From Rahnella perminowiae (GTDB lineage Bacteria > Pseudomonadota > Gammaproteobacteria > Enterobacterales > Enterobacteriaceae), in the NCBI RefSeq assembly GCF_019049755.1, contig NZ_JAFMOS010000620.1:1-32325 (forward strand): a stretch of DNA of 32,325 nucleotides, given 5' to 3'. A program made the position numbers and the translations under genes. The notes under the pieces are model-generated. The model was not told where the DNA came from. It worked only from the letters and a program-made list of their open reading frames with translations, and ran no database searches. Below are positions 17,761 to 25,834 of the stretch, piece by piece; position 1 is the first letter of the stretch, and each line of letters starts with the position of its first letter.

Positions 17761-19311
17761 ATGGCTTCTTCATCCCATGTGTTAACCCTTTGCCGCCTGC
17801 AACCGGGTCATGTTGATCTGCCGATGCTGCGCAAGATTTATCAGGGCAATGTTCGCCTTGAACTGGCTGAGGAGGCGCGCGCGGGCGTGCTGGCGTCACA
17901 GGAAACGGTCACCCGCATTGTTGAATCAGGAAAAGTGATTTACGGCATCAATACCGGTTTCGGCAAGCTGGCCCAAACGCGTATTCCGGCGGAACGTCTG
18001 GCGGAACTGCAACGCAATCTGGTGTTGTCGCACAGCGTCGGGATCGGCAAGGATCTGGCGGATAACGTGGTGCGTCTGGTGATGGCGACCAAAGTGCTGA
18101 GTCTGTCGCGCGGCCATTCCGGTATCCGTATTGAGATTATCGATGCGCTGATTGCTTTGTTTAATGCCGGGGTTTATCCCTGCATTCCTGAGAAAGGCTC
18201 TGTGGGTGCATCCGGTGACTTAGCACCGCTGGCACATCTTTCCCTGATGCTGATTGGCGAGGGTCAGGTTACGGCACAAGGCGTAAAAATGTCGGCAACT
18301 GACGGTCTGGCGACGGCGGGTCTGAAGCCGTTTGAACTCGGTCCGAAAGAAGGGCTGGCACTGCTGAACGGCACTCAGGTTTCCACTTCTCTTGCACTGT
18401 CCGGCCTGTTTGAGGCCGAACGTGTATTTTCTGCCGGGCTGGTGGCGGGCGCATTGTCGCTCGAAGCGATTAAAGGTTCAGTGAAACCGCTGGATGCGCG
18501 GATTCACGAAGCCCGGGGGCAGCAGGGGCAGATGGGGGTTGCAGCCGCGTTGACCGCTATTCTCTCAGGTAGTGACATTGTCACGTCTCATGCGGATTGC
18601 GGCCGGGTACAGGATCCTTACTCTATCCGCTGTGTACCGCAGGTGATGGGGGCCTGTCTGGATAATCTGCACCACGCTGCGCGCATTCTGCGCATCGAAG
18701 CGAATGCGGCCTCCGATAACCCGCTGGTATTTTCCGAAAACGGTGATGTGATTTCCGGTGGTAACTTCCATGCCGAACCGGTGGCTTTTGCCGCCGATAT
18801 CATTGCGCTGGCCGTCGCTGAGATCGGTGCGATTTCCGAACGCCGTATGGCGCTGCTGCTCGATACCGGGCTTTCCGGTTTGCCTGCGTTTCTGGTTAAT
18901 GACGGTGGTGTGAATTCAGGTTTCATGATTGCGCAGGTTACCGCAGCGGCTCTGGCGTCGGAAAACAAATCGCTGGCGCATCCAGGCAGCGTTGACAGCC
19001 TGCCGACTTCGGCGAATCAGGAAGATCATGTATCCATGGCCACCTATGCCGCCCGCCGTCTGGGGGACATGTGTTTTAACACCAGTGTGGTCGTAGGCAT
19101 AGAAGCGATGGCCGCCGCACAAGGTATTGATTTCCATCGTCCGCTGCGCAGTTCAGCCACGCTGGAAAATGAAATGAAAGCGATCCGTGAAAACGTAGCG
19201 TTTCTTGAAAAAGACCGCCTGATGGCACCGGACGTTGAAATGATGCGTCTTTGGGCTTCCCGCGAGCATTGGCCTGCTGCGATTGAAGCGCTGCTGCCAA
19301 GCTTTGCCTGA
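17761..19311 (+). CDS. hutH: HutH, histidine ammonia-lyase (histidase)
   Basis: 516 aa, close to the usual 505-515. Removes ammonia from L-histidine to give trans-urocanate (EC 4.3.1.3), the committed step. The Ala-Ser-Gly triad that cyclises to the MIO cofactor is at 150-152 within [17 protein letters not shown]. Other family blocks are present: [11 protein letters not shown] near 60-70, [14 protein letters not shown] near 283, and [13 protein letters not shown]-like [16 protein letters not shown] near 417. AGGA is seven bases before the ATG. The operator D overlap suggests direct HutC control. hutU follows after 58 bp, and the pair ends at the terminator at 21106. Confidence 0.97.
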   Translation: MASSSHVLTLCRLQPGHVDLPMLRKIYQGNVRLELAEEARAGVLASQETVTRIVESGKVIYGINTGFGKLAQTRIPAERLAELQRNLVLSHSVGIGKDLADNVVRLVMATKVLSLSRGHSGIRIEIIDALIALFNAGVYPCIPEKGSVGASGDLAPLAHLSLMLIGEGQVTAQGVKMSATDGLATAGLKPFELGPKEGLALLNGTQVSTSLALSGLFEAERVFSAGLVAGALSLEAIKGSVKPLDARIHEARGQQGQMGVAAALTAILSGSDIVTSHADCGRVQDPYSIRCVPQVMGACLDNLHHAARILRIEANAASDNPLVFSENGDVISGGNFHAEPVAFAADIIALAVAEIGAISERRMALLLDTGLSGLPAFLVNDGGVNSGFMIAQVTAAALASENKSLAHPGSVDSLPTSANQEDHVSMATYAARRLGDMCFNTSVVVGIEAMAAAQGIDFHRPLRSSATLENEMKAIRENVAFLEKDRLMAPDVEMMRLWASREHWPAAIEALLPSFA

Positions 19312-19369
19312 GCAATTTTGTCTTATACCGACTGATTTATAACCCCTTATTTTAGAGAAGGAAACGACG

Positions 19370-21067
19370 ATGAACGCTCCACAAAAAACGGCCGTTGCCC
19401 GCGTAATCCGTGCGCCACAGGGCACGGAACTGAGCTGTATGAACTGGCTGATTGAAGCGGCATACCGCATGATCCAGAACAATCTCGATCCGGATGTCGC
19501 TGAGCGTCCGGAAGATCTGGTGGTTTATGGCGGTATCGGTAAAGCGGCGCGCAACTGGCCGGCGTTTGAAGGCATTCTCGACAGTTTACGTAAGCTGCGT
19601 GAAGACGAAACGCTGCTGGTGCAATCCGGCAAGCCGGTCGGCGTTTTCCGCACGCATACCGATGCACCGCGCGTGCTGATTGCCAATTCCAACATTGTCC
19701 CGCACTGGGCAAACTGGGATCACTTTCATGAACTGGATAAAGCCGGCCTGATGATGTACGGCCAGATGACTGCCGGTTCCTGGATTTATATCGGTGCGCA
19801 GGGCATCGTGCAGGGCACTTATGAAACCTTCGCGGAAGCAGGGCGTCAACATTACAACAGTGACCTGCGTGGCAAATGGATCCTGACGGCCGGTCTGGGC
19901 GGCATGGGCGGCGCTCAGCCACTGGCTGGCGTACTGGCCGGAGCCTGCGTGCTGGCGATTGAATGCCAGGAGTCGCGCATCGATTTCCGTCTGCGCACCC
20001 GTTATCTCGATTACAAAGCACACAGCATTGATGAAGCGCTGGCCATGATTGAAAAAGCCTGCGCTGAGAAAAAAGCCATTTCCGTCGGCCTGCTGGGCAA
20101 TGCCGCAGAGGTGATGCCACAACTGGTTGCCCGCGCGAAAGAAGGCGGTCTGCGCCCGGATATTGTCACTGATCAGACCTCGGCACATGACCCGTTGAAC
20201 GGTTACCTGCCGGAAGGCTGGAGCCTGGAAAAATGGCAGGATGCGCGGCAGGCAGATCCGCAATCGGTGGTGAAAGCTGCCCGTGCGTCAATGGCCAGAC
20301 ATGTTCAGGCAATGCTCGATTTTCATGCTATGGGCATTCCGACTGTCGATTATGGCAACAACATCCGTCAGGTTGCCAAAGACGAAGGCGTGGAAAATGC
20401 CTTTGATTTTCCGGGCTTTGTGCCGGCCTATATCCGTCCGCTATTCTGCGAAGGTAAAGGTCCGTTCCGCTGGGTGGCGCTTTCCGGTGACCCGGAAGAT
20501 ATCTACAAAACCGACGCAAAACTGAAGGAACTGTTCCCGGACAACGCAAACCTCATCAACTGGCTGGATATGGCGCGTGAACGCATTGCCTTCCAGGGGT
20601 TACCGGCGCGGATCTGCTGGCTGGGTCTTGGCGAGCGCCACCTTGCCGGTCTGGCATTCAATGAAATGGTCCGTAACGGTGAACTGAAAGCACCGGTTGT
20701 TATCGGTCGTGACCATCTCGACACCGGTTCTGTTGCCTCACCAAACCGTGAAACGGAAGCCATGAAAGACGGTTCTGATGCGGTTTCTGACTGGCCGCTG
20801 CTGAATGCATTGCTTAATACGGCGGGCGGCGCAACCTGGGTGAGTCTGCATCACGGCGGTGGCGTCGGAATGGGATTCTCACAGCACGCCGGAATGGTGA
20901 TCGTTGCTGACGGTACCCGAGAAGCAGATGCCCGTCTTGAACGTGTGCTGTGGAATGACCCGGCGACAGGGGTGATGCGCCATGCAGATGCTGGCTATGA
21001 ACAGGCACAAGACTGTGCTGAACGCCATCATCTGAATTTGCCGATGCTTGGCAAGTCATCACTGTAA
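19370..21067 (+). CDS. hutU: HutU, urocanate hydratase (urocanase)
   Basis: 565 aa, family length about 555-565. Adds water to urocanate to give 4-imidazolone-5-propionate (EC 4.2.1.49), using tightly bound NAD+ as an electrophile. Visible family blocks: [11 protein letters not shown] near 50, [16 protein letters not shown] near 129-144, the NAD-binding [13 protein letters not shown] near 178, [17 protein letters not shown] near 267, and [13 protein letters not shown] near 500. A purine-rich GAAGGAAACG ribosome site precedes the ATG. It follows hutH by 58 bp and is the last gene before a strong terminator. Confidence 0.97.
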   Translation: MNAPQKTAVARVIRAPQGTELSCMNWLIEAAYRMIQNNLDPDVAERPEDLVVYGGIGKAARNWPAFEGILDSLRKLREDETLLVQSGKPVGVFRTHTDAPRVLIANSNIVPHWANWDHFHELDKAGLMMYGQMTAGSWIYIGAQGIVQGTYETFAEAGRQHYNSDLRGKWILTAGLGGMGGAQPLAGVLAGACVLAIECQESRIDFRLRTRYLDYKAHSIDEALAMIEKACAEKKAISVGLLGNAAEVMPQLVARAKEGGLRPDIVTDQTSAHDPLNGYLPEGWSLEKWQDARQADPQSVVKAARASMARHVQAMLDFHAMGIPTVDYGNNIRQVAKDEGVENAFDFPGFVPAYIRPLFCEGKGPFRWVALSGDPEDIYKTDAKLKELFPDNANLINWLDMARERIAFQGLPARICWLGLGERHLAGLAFNEMVRNGELKAPVVIGRDHLDTGSVASPNRETEAMKDGSDAVSDWPLLNALLNTAGGATWVSLHHGGGVGMGFSQHAGMVIVADGTREADARLERVLWNDPATGVMRHADAGYEQAQDCAERHHLNLPMLGKSSL

Positions 21068-21105
21068 GTGATTAATACGTCAGGAAATTAAATTGAACAA
21101 TACTC

Positions 21106-21140
21106 ACGGGCAGCGGCGCAGGCCGTTGCCCGTTTTGTTT
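21106..21140 (+). terminator. Strong intrinsic terminator after hutU
   Basis: ACGGGCAGCGGC (21106-21117) pairs with GCCGTTGCCCGT (21122-21133), 12 bp with one G-U and a GCAG loop, followed by TTTGTTT. This is a textbook Rho-independent terminator. It closes the plus-strand hut transcript and implies a separate promoter for the aminotransferase gene downstream. Confidence 0.9.
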
Positions 21141-21231
21141 CTAAAGTATTCGGAAAATGCTGTAAAAAGAGGCGTAAAACACCGCTGATTTACGGCATAC
21201 TCGGGAGCAACTTAGCAGCGTGAGGTGAATA

Positions 21232-22398
21232 ATGGCTTCAGATCTGGCAGTTTCTGATTCGGTATTTGAAAAGCAGCAACAGCTCCTGGAAAAACTGGCA
21301 AGGCCCGCAGCACGGTCGCTGAGCGCTTATAACGCCGGGCTTGCGGCAGAGGCTGTGCAAAAAAAATATGGCGTGACGCATGTTGCCAAACTGGCCAGTA
21401 ATGAAAATCCGTTGGGTGCCAGTCCGCTGGCGAGGGCCGCATTAGAAGCGGACGCCTGTTTCAGTGCGATTTATTCTGATGCATCAAGCATGGCGCTGCG
21501 TGATGCGCTGGCCGCAGATACCGGGGTGGCAGCCGGAAATATTGTTATCGGCAACGGTTCGGAAGACATTCTGCATATGCTGGCGCTGGCGTTTCTTAGC
21601 CCCGGCGACCGCGTGGTCACGCTGATCCCCTCGTTTGGTTTACATGAAATCTTCCCGCGCATGATGGGTGCCGATGTCACCATGGTGGGTGTTAATGCAC
21701 AGCAGGAATTTGATATCGAAGCCTGGGAAAACGCGCTGTCCGGACCGGCGAAGATGTTGATTTTCAGCAACCCTTCCAATCCGGTGGGCTGCATGCTCAA
21801 CCGGGAAGGATTCGCCCGTATCATTAATGCCGCGCCAGCGGATTGTGTGCTGGTGATTGACGAAGCCTATTTCGAATATTGCGAAACCGATCCTGAATAC
21901 CCTGACAGTCTGCGCGTACTGGCTGACCAGCCACGACCGTGGATCGTGCTGCGGACTTTCTCGAAAGCGTACGGGCTGGCCGGGTTGCGGGTGGGGTATG
22001 GTTTAGCCAGTCATCCTGAACTGGTTAACCTGCTGGACAGAGTGCGTACGCCTTTCAACATCAACCGTTCGGCGCAGATCGCTGCCGTGGCGGCATTGCG
22101 GGATAAAGATCATGTCCGCGAGAGCATTGCGCTGGTCAGCACGCAGCGCGGACGCGTTGCGACAGAACTTACCGCGCTTGGTTTTAACGTCGCCTCATCG
22201 TATGCCAACTTCCTCTTCTTTGATTGCGGCCGCCCGGCCACAGAACTGGCACAACGCTTGCTTAGTTTCGGTGTAATTATCAAACCCTGGCGGGAAACCG
22301 GTTATGAAAACTGGATCCGCGTGTCCATCGGTAATGAACAGGATAACCGTCAGTTTATCGACAGCCTGAAATGTATCCTGGCGGAGGGGGCAGCGTGA
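21232..22398 (+). CDS. PLP-dependent aminotransferase, HisC-like (class I/II)
   Basis: 388 aa, with GAGG six bases before the ATG. The fold-type I aminotransferase pattern is complete: LASNENPLGASPLA, GNGSEDIL, FSNPSNPVGC, VIDEAYFEY, then the PLP lysine K245 in RTFSKAYGLAGLRVGYG, and a C-terminal NWIRVSIG arginine. It resembles histidinol-phosphate aminotransferase, but biosynthetic HisC is usually about 350-360 aa and lies in the his operon. Here there is an N-terminal extension of about 25 residues and a catabolic context. A histidine/imidazolepyruvate or other aromatic amino acid transaminase is the best inference. It overlaps the next gene (GTGA). Confidence 0.85.
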   Translation: MASDLAVSDSVFEKQQQLLEKLARPAARSLSAYNAGLAAEAVQKKYGVTHVAKLASNENPLGASPLARAALEADACFSAIYSDASSMALRDALAADTGVAAGNIVIGNGSEDILHMLALAFLSPGDRVVTLIPSFGLHEIFPRMMGADVTMVGVNAQQEFDIEAWENALSGPAKMLIFSNPSNPVGCMLNREGFARIINAAPADCVLVIDEAYFEYCETDPEYPDSLRVLADQPRPWIVLRTFSKAYGLAGLRVGYGLASHPELVNLLDRVRTPFNINRSAQIAAVAALRDKDHVRESIALVSTQRGRVATELTALGFNVASSYANFLFFDCGRPATELAQRLLSFGVIIKPWRETGYENWIRVSIGNEQDNRQFIDSLKCILAEGAA

Positions 22399-23543
22399 AA
22401 CGTGTTGCGCTGAACATTGACGATTTGCGCTGGCAGGCGAAATGCGCATTGCCCCGTTTTGCATTTAGCTATGTCGAAGGCGGGGCGGATGATGAACAAA
22501 CGCTGAAAGACAACCGGGAGGTTTTCGGGCGCTGGCGCTTTATTCCGCCGGTGCTGAACGATTCCAGCCAGCGCGATTTATCCGTCACGGTGTGCGGACA
22601 GCGCCTTTCAGCGCCGTTGCTGATTGCGCCGACCGGCTATAACGGCATGTTGCGTTTCGGTGCGGATGCCATGCTGGCCCGTACAGCGAAACATGCGGGT
22701 ATCGGTTATATCCAGAGCACCGTTTCAACTGCATCGGTTGAAGAAATCGCGGCAGAAAACCTGCCGCAGCATTGGTTTCAGTTGTATGTGCTCAAAGACC
22801 GTGCCGTCACTGCCGGACTTTTGGCGCGCGCGAAAGCGGCCGGTTGCACCACGCTGGTGGTCTCGGTTGATGCGGTGCATTTCGGTAACCGTGAAAAAGA
22901 TAAGCGTAATTACCGGCGGCCAATGAAGCTATCGCTTTGGAGCATGCTTGATGTTGCGCTGCATCCGGGCTGGGTATGGCGAACCTTAAAACCGGCGGGA
23001 ATGCCTGGGTTCGGTAATCTCAAACCCTATGTTCCGGCGGATAAGCAACGCGGGGCGGGTGGGGCGAGCTACTTCTCGGCGCAGATGGATACCCGTCTCA
23101 GCTGGGAAACTCTGCGCTGGATCCGCAGTCAGTGGCAGGGTGCCCTGTTGATCAAAGGGATCCTGGCGCCGGAAGATGCACAACTTGCTTTTGCGAGCGG
23201 AGCCGATGGCATTGTGCTGTCAAACCACGGCGGACGTCAGCTTGACGGCTCGGTGAGTGCGCTCGAGGTGCTGCCGGATATCCGGACACTGTGCGGTTCG
23301 CAGGCGACGATCCTTATTGACAGTGGCTTTCGCCGTGGCACTGATGTCGTGAAAGCACTGGCGCTCGGTGCGGATGCGGTCCTGCTCGGCAGACCGATGC
23401 TGTATGGCGTCGCCGCAGCCGGTGAGGCGGGTGCGCAACGGGCACTGGAGATTATTTTGCAGGAAGTTGACCGCACAATCGCGCAGCTTGGTTGCACGTC
23501 GGTCAGCCAGCTGGGGCCGCATTTGTTACGTCTTCAGCCATAA
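22395..23543 (+). CDS. FMN-dependent alpha-hydroxy-acid dehydrogenase (mandelate dehydrogenase-like)
   Basis: 382 aa from GTG 22395 with GGAGGG upstream; an ATG at 22371 inside the aminotransferase is less likely. It belongs to the FMN alpha-hydroxy-acid family that oxidises L-2-hydroxy acids to 2-oxo acids: YVEGGADDEQTL, IAPTGYNGM, WFQLYVLKDR, LIKGILAPEDA, the catalytic His278 and Arg281 in SNHGGRQLD, and IDSGFRRGTDVVKALALGA. From memory, several segments (RWRF, HPGW, DRTIAQLGC) track membrane (S)-mandelate dehydrogenase MdlB better than lactate dehydrogenase LldD, so an aryl-type hydroxy acid is plausible. With the preceding transaminase, imidazolelactate is a candidate substrate (inference). 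Confidence 0.82.
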   Translation: MKRVALNIDDLRWQAKCALPRFAFSYVEGGADDEQTLKDNREVFGRWRFIPPVLNDSSQRDLSVTVCGQRLSAPLLIAPTGYNGMLRFGADAMLARTAKHAGIGYIQSTVSTASVEEIAAENLPQHWFQLYVLKDRAVTAGLLARAKAAGCTTLVVSVDAVHFGNREKDKRNYRRPMKLSLWSMLDVALHPGWVWRTLKPAGMPGFGNLKPYVPADKQRGAGGASYFSAQMDTRLSWETLRWIRSQWQGALLIKGILAPEDAQLAFASGADGIVLSNHGGRQLDGSVSALEVLPDIRTLCGSQATILIDSGFRRGTDVVKALALGADAVLLGRPMLYGVAAAGEAGAQRALEIILQEVDRTIAQLGCTSVSQLGPHLLRLQP

Positions 23544-23618
23544 GCAGTTGAATGAACAGAAAGATCCTTTGAGCATTTTCATCCGATCCGTCAAACACAA
23601 CATTACGAAGAGGCAGTT

Positions 23619-24716
23619 ATGCAGGCACAGAATATTATCTTCCCGGCACAAATTCTGCGCGGGCCCGGTGTTATCTCTCAGCTTGGTGACATTTGCGCAC
23701 TGCTGGGCACGCGTGCGCTGGTGATTGGCGGGCATCAGTCACTGGCCGTCGTGGGGGATAAAATCCGTCATCAGCTGGAAGGTTCTGCCGTGGAACTTGC
23801 CGGCAGTGAATGGTTCGGCGGTGAAAGCAGCGAGCGTCATATCAGCCGTCTGGCGAAAATCGTTAAAGATAAAAAAGCCGATATCGTGATTGGCGTGGGC
23901 GGCGGTAAATCTCTTGATACCTGTAAAGCGGTTGGCGCAGAAACTAACGTGCCGGTCGTCACGATCCCAACGATTGCTGCGACCTGCGCGGCCGTCACAC
24001 CGCTGACCATCCGTTATCACGACGACGGTCATTTCCGGGATTTATTCCCGCTGTCACAGGCACCGGCTGCAGTGATTATCGACAGCGAAATTCTGGCCGC
24101 TTCACCTTTGCGCTGGCTGGCGGCTGGACTTGGGGACACGCTGGCGAAATGGTATGAATTTCGTGCCATCAGCACTCATCACGGTCAACTGAGCGGCGTC
24201 GCACGTTCTTCCAGTGCCAACAGCCGGATCTGCTATGACCTGATCGCATCTTTCGGCCCTGCTGCCTGCGACGCGGTCCGTGCCGGTAAACCGAACGCCG
24301 AACTTGATCAGGTGCTTGATGCCATTTTCATGTTTGCGGGCCTGACATCGCTGATGAGCAGCGGGGCGCACGCCGCTGCTTCCCACGCCATCTATGAAGG
24401 TTTTACGGTGTGTGATAAAACCCGCGAATTTGGCCACGGCCTGCTGGTCGGTTTCGGCAACCTGTGTCTGCTGGCGCTGGAAAACCGCAGCAATGAGGAA
24501 TTGCTGGAAGCGATCAAACTTGCTCAGGCCTGCGCGGTGCCGCTGCGTCTGAGTGAGATCGCAGATCTCAATGAGGATGAGCTGGAAAGTATTGTGCAGG
24601 CATCACTGCACGCGCCAGATATGGAGAATATGCCGGGGCAGGTGACGGCAGGGGCGTTGTATGCGGCGATTTCGCGGGTAGAGAAAATGGCGGATCGGGT
24701 TTACCAAGAGAGGTGA
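23619..24716 (+). CDS. Iron-type/GldA-superfamily dehydrogenase, HcxA (YbdH)-like hydroxycarboxylate dehydrogenase
   Basis: 365 aa, with AGAGG before the ATG. The glycerol-dehydrogenase-like NAD(P) domain shows VIGVGGGKSLDTCKA, and the metal site has D173 (GLGDTLAKWYE), H256 (ASHAIYEG) and H273 (EFGHGLLVG). The stretch IPTIAATCAAVTPLTI and the WYE block match E. coli YbdH/HcxA, a reported 2-oxo-acid reductase, better than GldA. It could be a nicotinamide-linked 2-hydroxy-acid dehydrogenase working on the same oxo/hydroxy acid pair as its two upstream neighbours. It is 75 bp after the FMN enzyme; a shared transcript is likely. Repeat copy 2 begins at the base after its stop. Confidence 0.8.
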   Translation: MQAQNIIFPAQILRGPGVISQLGDICALLGTRALVIGGHQSLAVVGDKIRHQLEGSAVELAGSEWFGGESSERHISRLAKIVKDKKADIVIGVGGGKSLDTCKAVGAETNVPVVTIPTIAATCAAVTPLTIRYHDDGHFRDLFPLSQAPAAVIIDSEILAASPLRWLAAGLGDTLAKWYEFRAISTHHGQLSGVARSSSANSRICYDLIASFGPAACDAVRAGKPNAELDQVLDAIFMFAGLTSLMSSGAHAAASHAIYEGFTVCDKTREFGHGLLVGFGNLCLLALENRSNEELLEAIKLAQACAVPLRLSEIADLNEDELESIVQASLHAPDMENMPGQVTAGALYAAISRVEKMADRVYQER

Positions 24717-24845
24717 GGTTGTGAAGTAGAAGGCTGCGGCCGGTTCCAAAATCACGCCGACGGAGAGGTGAAAAACCGCGTATCTTTTTACGCGGGTTGT
24801 AACCCGAACGTAGGGAACCGCGCAGCGGCGGGATTTTGCGGCTAT
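24717..24845 (+). repeat. 129-bp dispersed intergenic repeat, copy 2
   Basis: Partner of 9304-9432, same orientation, about 90% identity. It starts immediately after the stop codon of the HcxA-like gene. The CCGCGT/ACGCGG hairpin, the GGGTT/AACCC pair and the framing CGGTTCC/GGAACCG pair are all kept. In this copy the outer stem extends to GCTGCG/CGCAGC with a two-base bulge. Confidence 0.85.
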
Positions 24846-24904
24846 AGCTGTGATACCTGAAACATTGTCAGCGAGCGGAGCACGCAGTTTAAGACGTGGA
24901 GATT

Positions 24905-24934
24905 CCAAAGAGGGCTCGTCATAGCCCTCTTTGG
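24905..24934. terminator. Perfect 12-bp hairpin between convergent genes, possible bidirectional terminator
   Basis: CCAAAGAGGGCT (24905-24916) and AGCCCTCTTTGG (24923-24934) are exact reverse complements with a six-base loop. No long T tract follows on either strand, but the outer stem is A/T-rich. It lies between the plus-strand HcxA-like gene and the minus-strand SDR operon. Confidence 0.6.
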
Positions 24935-25014
24935 TCGGTTTAGGCATGAGAGGCTGTGTGATAACTGTTATTGAAAAACCGAAATTGTCTCAATCCTGCA
25001 CTACGCTGCAAGCG

Positions 25015-25037
25015 AAAAAGCCCTCACGGCAAGTGAG
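25015..25037 (-). terminator. Intrinsic terminator of the minus-strand SDR operon
   Basis: On the minus strand CTCAC, TTGCC loop, GTGAG is followed by GGC and TTTTT. The stem is only five bp. It lies 27 bp after the SDR stop codon, where the six-gene transcript should end. Confidence 0.5.
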
Positions 25038-25063
25038 AAACCGCTTCGATGTCCGGTCTGACA

Positions 25064-25834
25064 TCAGATCCCCGCCAGGTATCCCCCGTCCACATACAAC
25101 ACCTGCCCGGTGATATAGGCCGCTGCCGGACTGCTCAGAAACACGGCTGCGCCGATCAAATCATCCAGTTCACCAAATCTTCCCAGCGGGATTTTTGCCT
25201 GCATCTGCTGGCACCAGCTGGCGTTATCATAAAACTCAGCGGTGAGATCTGTTTTGAAATATCCCGGCCCGATGCCGTTCACGCGGATGTTTCTGGCGGC
25301 CCATTCTGTCGCCAGAGTATGTGTCAGGCCAACCATGGCCGATTTCGATGCACCGTAGGCAGCCGCGCCGGGCACCCCGACCTGGCTGGTCAGGGAACAC
25401 AGGTTGAGAATGCTGCCGCCGCCGTTTTCAGCCATCAGACGCGCAGCGGCCTGGGCACAGAAAAATGCGCCTTTGAGATTAGTGGTCAGAATGGTATCCC
25501 ATAGCACTTCGTCAACCTCCATTGAGGGACATAATTGTTCGGTACCGGCATTATTAACCAGCACATCCGGTGGCGCGGACAGGGAGGCGAAAGCGTCGGC
25601 AAAGGTGGCGGGTTTTGTGACATCCAGCACCAGCGGTGTGGCATCACCGCCTTGCCGGCGGATCTGCTCACAAACGGTATTCAGGGTGGTGATATCGCGT
25701 CCGCTGATCGTCACGCGGGCCCCCGCCTGTGCCATGCCAGCAGCCAGTGCCTGACCGATGCCGCGTGAACTGCCGGTGATCAGCACCCGCCTGCCTTGCA
25801 GCGAGAAACGTTGCAGGGAGAAAGGAGATATCAT
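25064..25834 (-). CDS. Short-chain dehydrogenase/reductase (classical SDR)
   Basis: 256 aa from ATG 25834, which sits in an ATGA overlap with the upstream gene and has GGAG eight bases before it; a longer frame to 25870 is rejected. Classical SDR motifs: TGSSRGIG at 20-27, NNAG at 94-97, catalytic S147, Y160 and K164 (YGASK), then NGIGPGYFKTDLT and the C-terminal YITGQVLYVDGGYL. Similar in layout to gluconate 5-dehydrogenase/KduD-type enzymes, which oxidise secondary alcohols with NAD(P). As last gene of the operon with a HisD-like alcohol dehydrogenase and a putative kinase, it probably acts on the same small molecule. The substrate is unknown. Confidence 0.85.
   Translation of the reverse strand: MISPFSLQRFSLQGRRVLITGSSRGIGQALAAGMAQAGARVTISGRDITTLNTVCEQIRRQGGDATPLVLDVTKPATFADAFASLSAPPDVLVNNAGTEQLCPSMEVDEVLWDTILTTNLKGAFFCAQAAARLMAENGGGSILNLCSLTSQVGVPGAAAYGASKSAMVGLTHTLATEWAARNIRVNGIGPGYFKTDLTAEFYDNASWCQQMQAKIPLGRFGELDDLIGAAVFLSSPAAAYITGQVLYVDGGYLAGI

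Noticed and set aside
19347-20263. Long minus-strand frames (257 and 225 aa) opposite hutU
   Set aside because: Antisense to conserved urocanase sequence; compositionally artefactual (many R, P, C, H).
24849-24865. TGTGAT followed by AACATT as a CRP site
   Set aside because: Only one half-site matches, and it lies between convergent genes where activation makes little sense.
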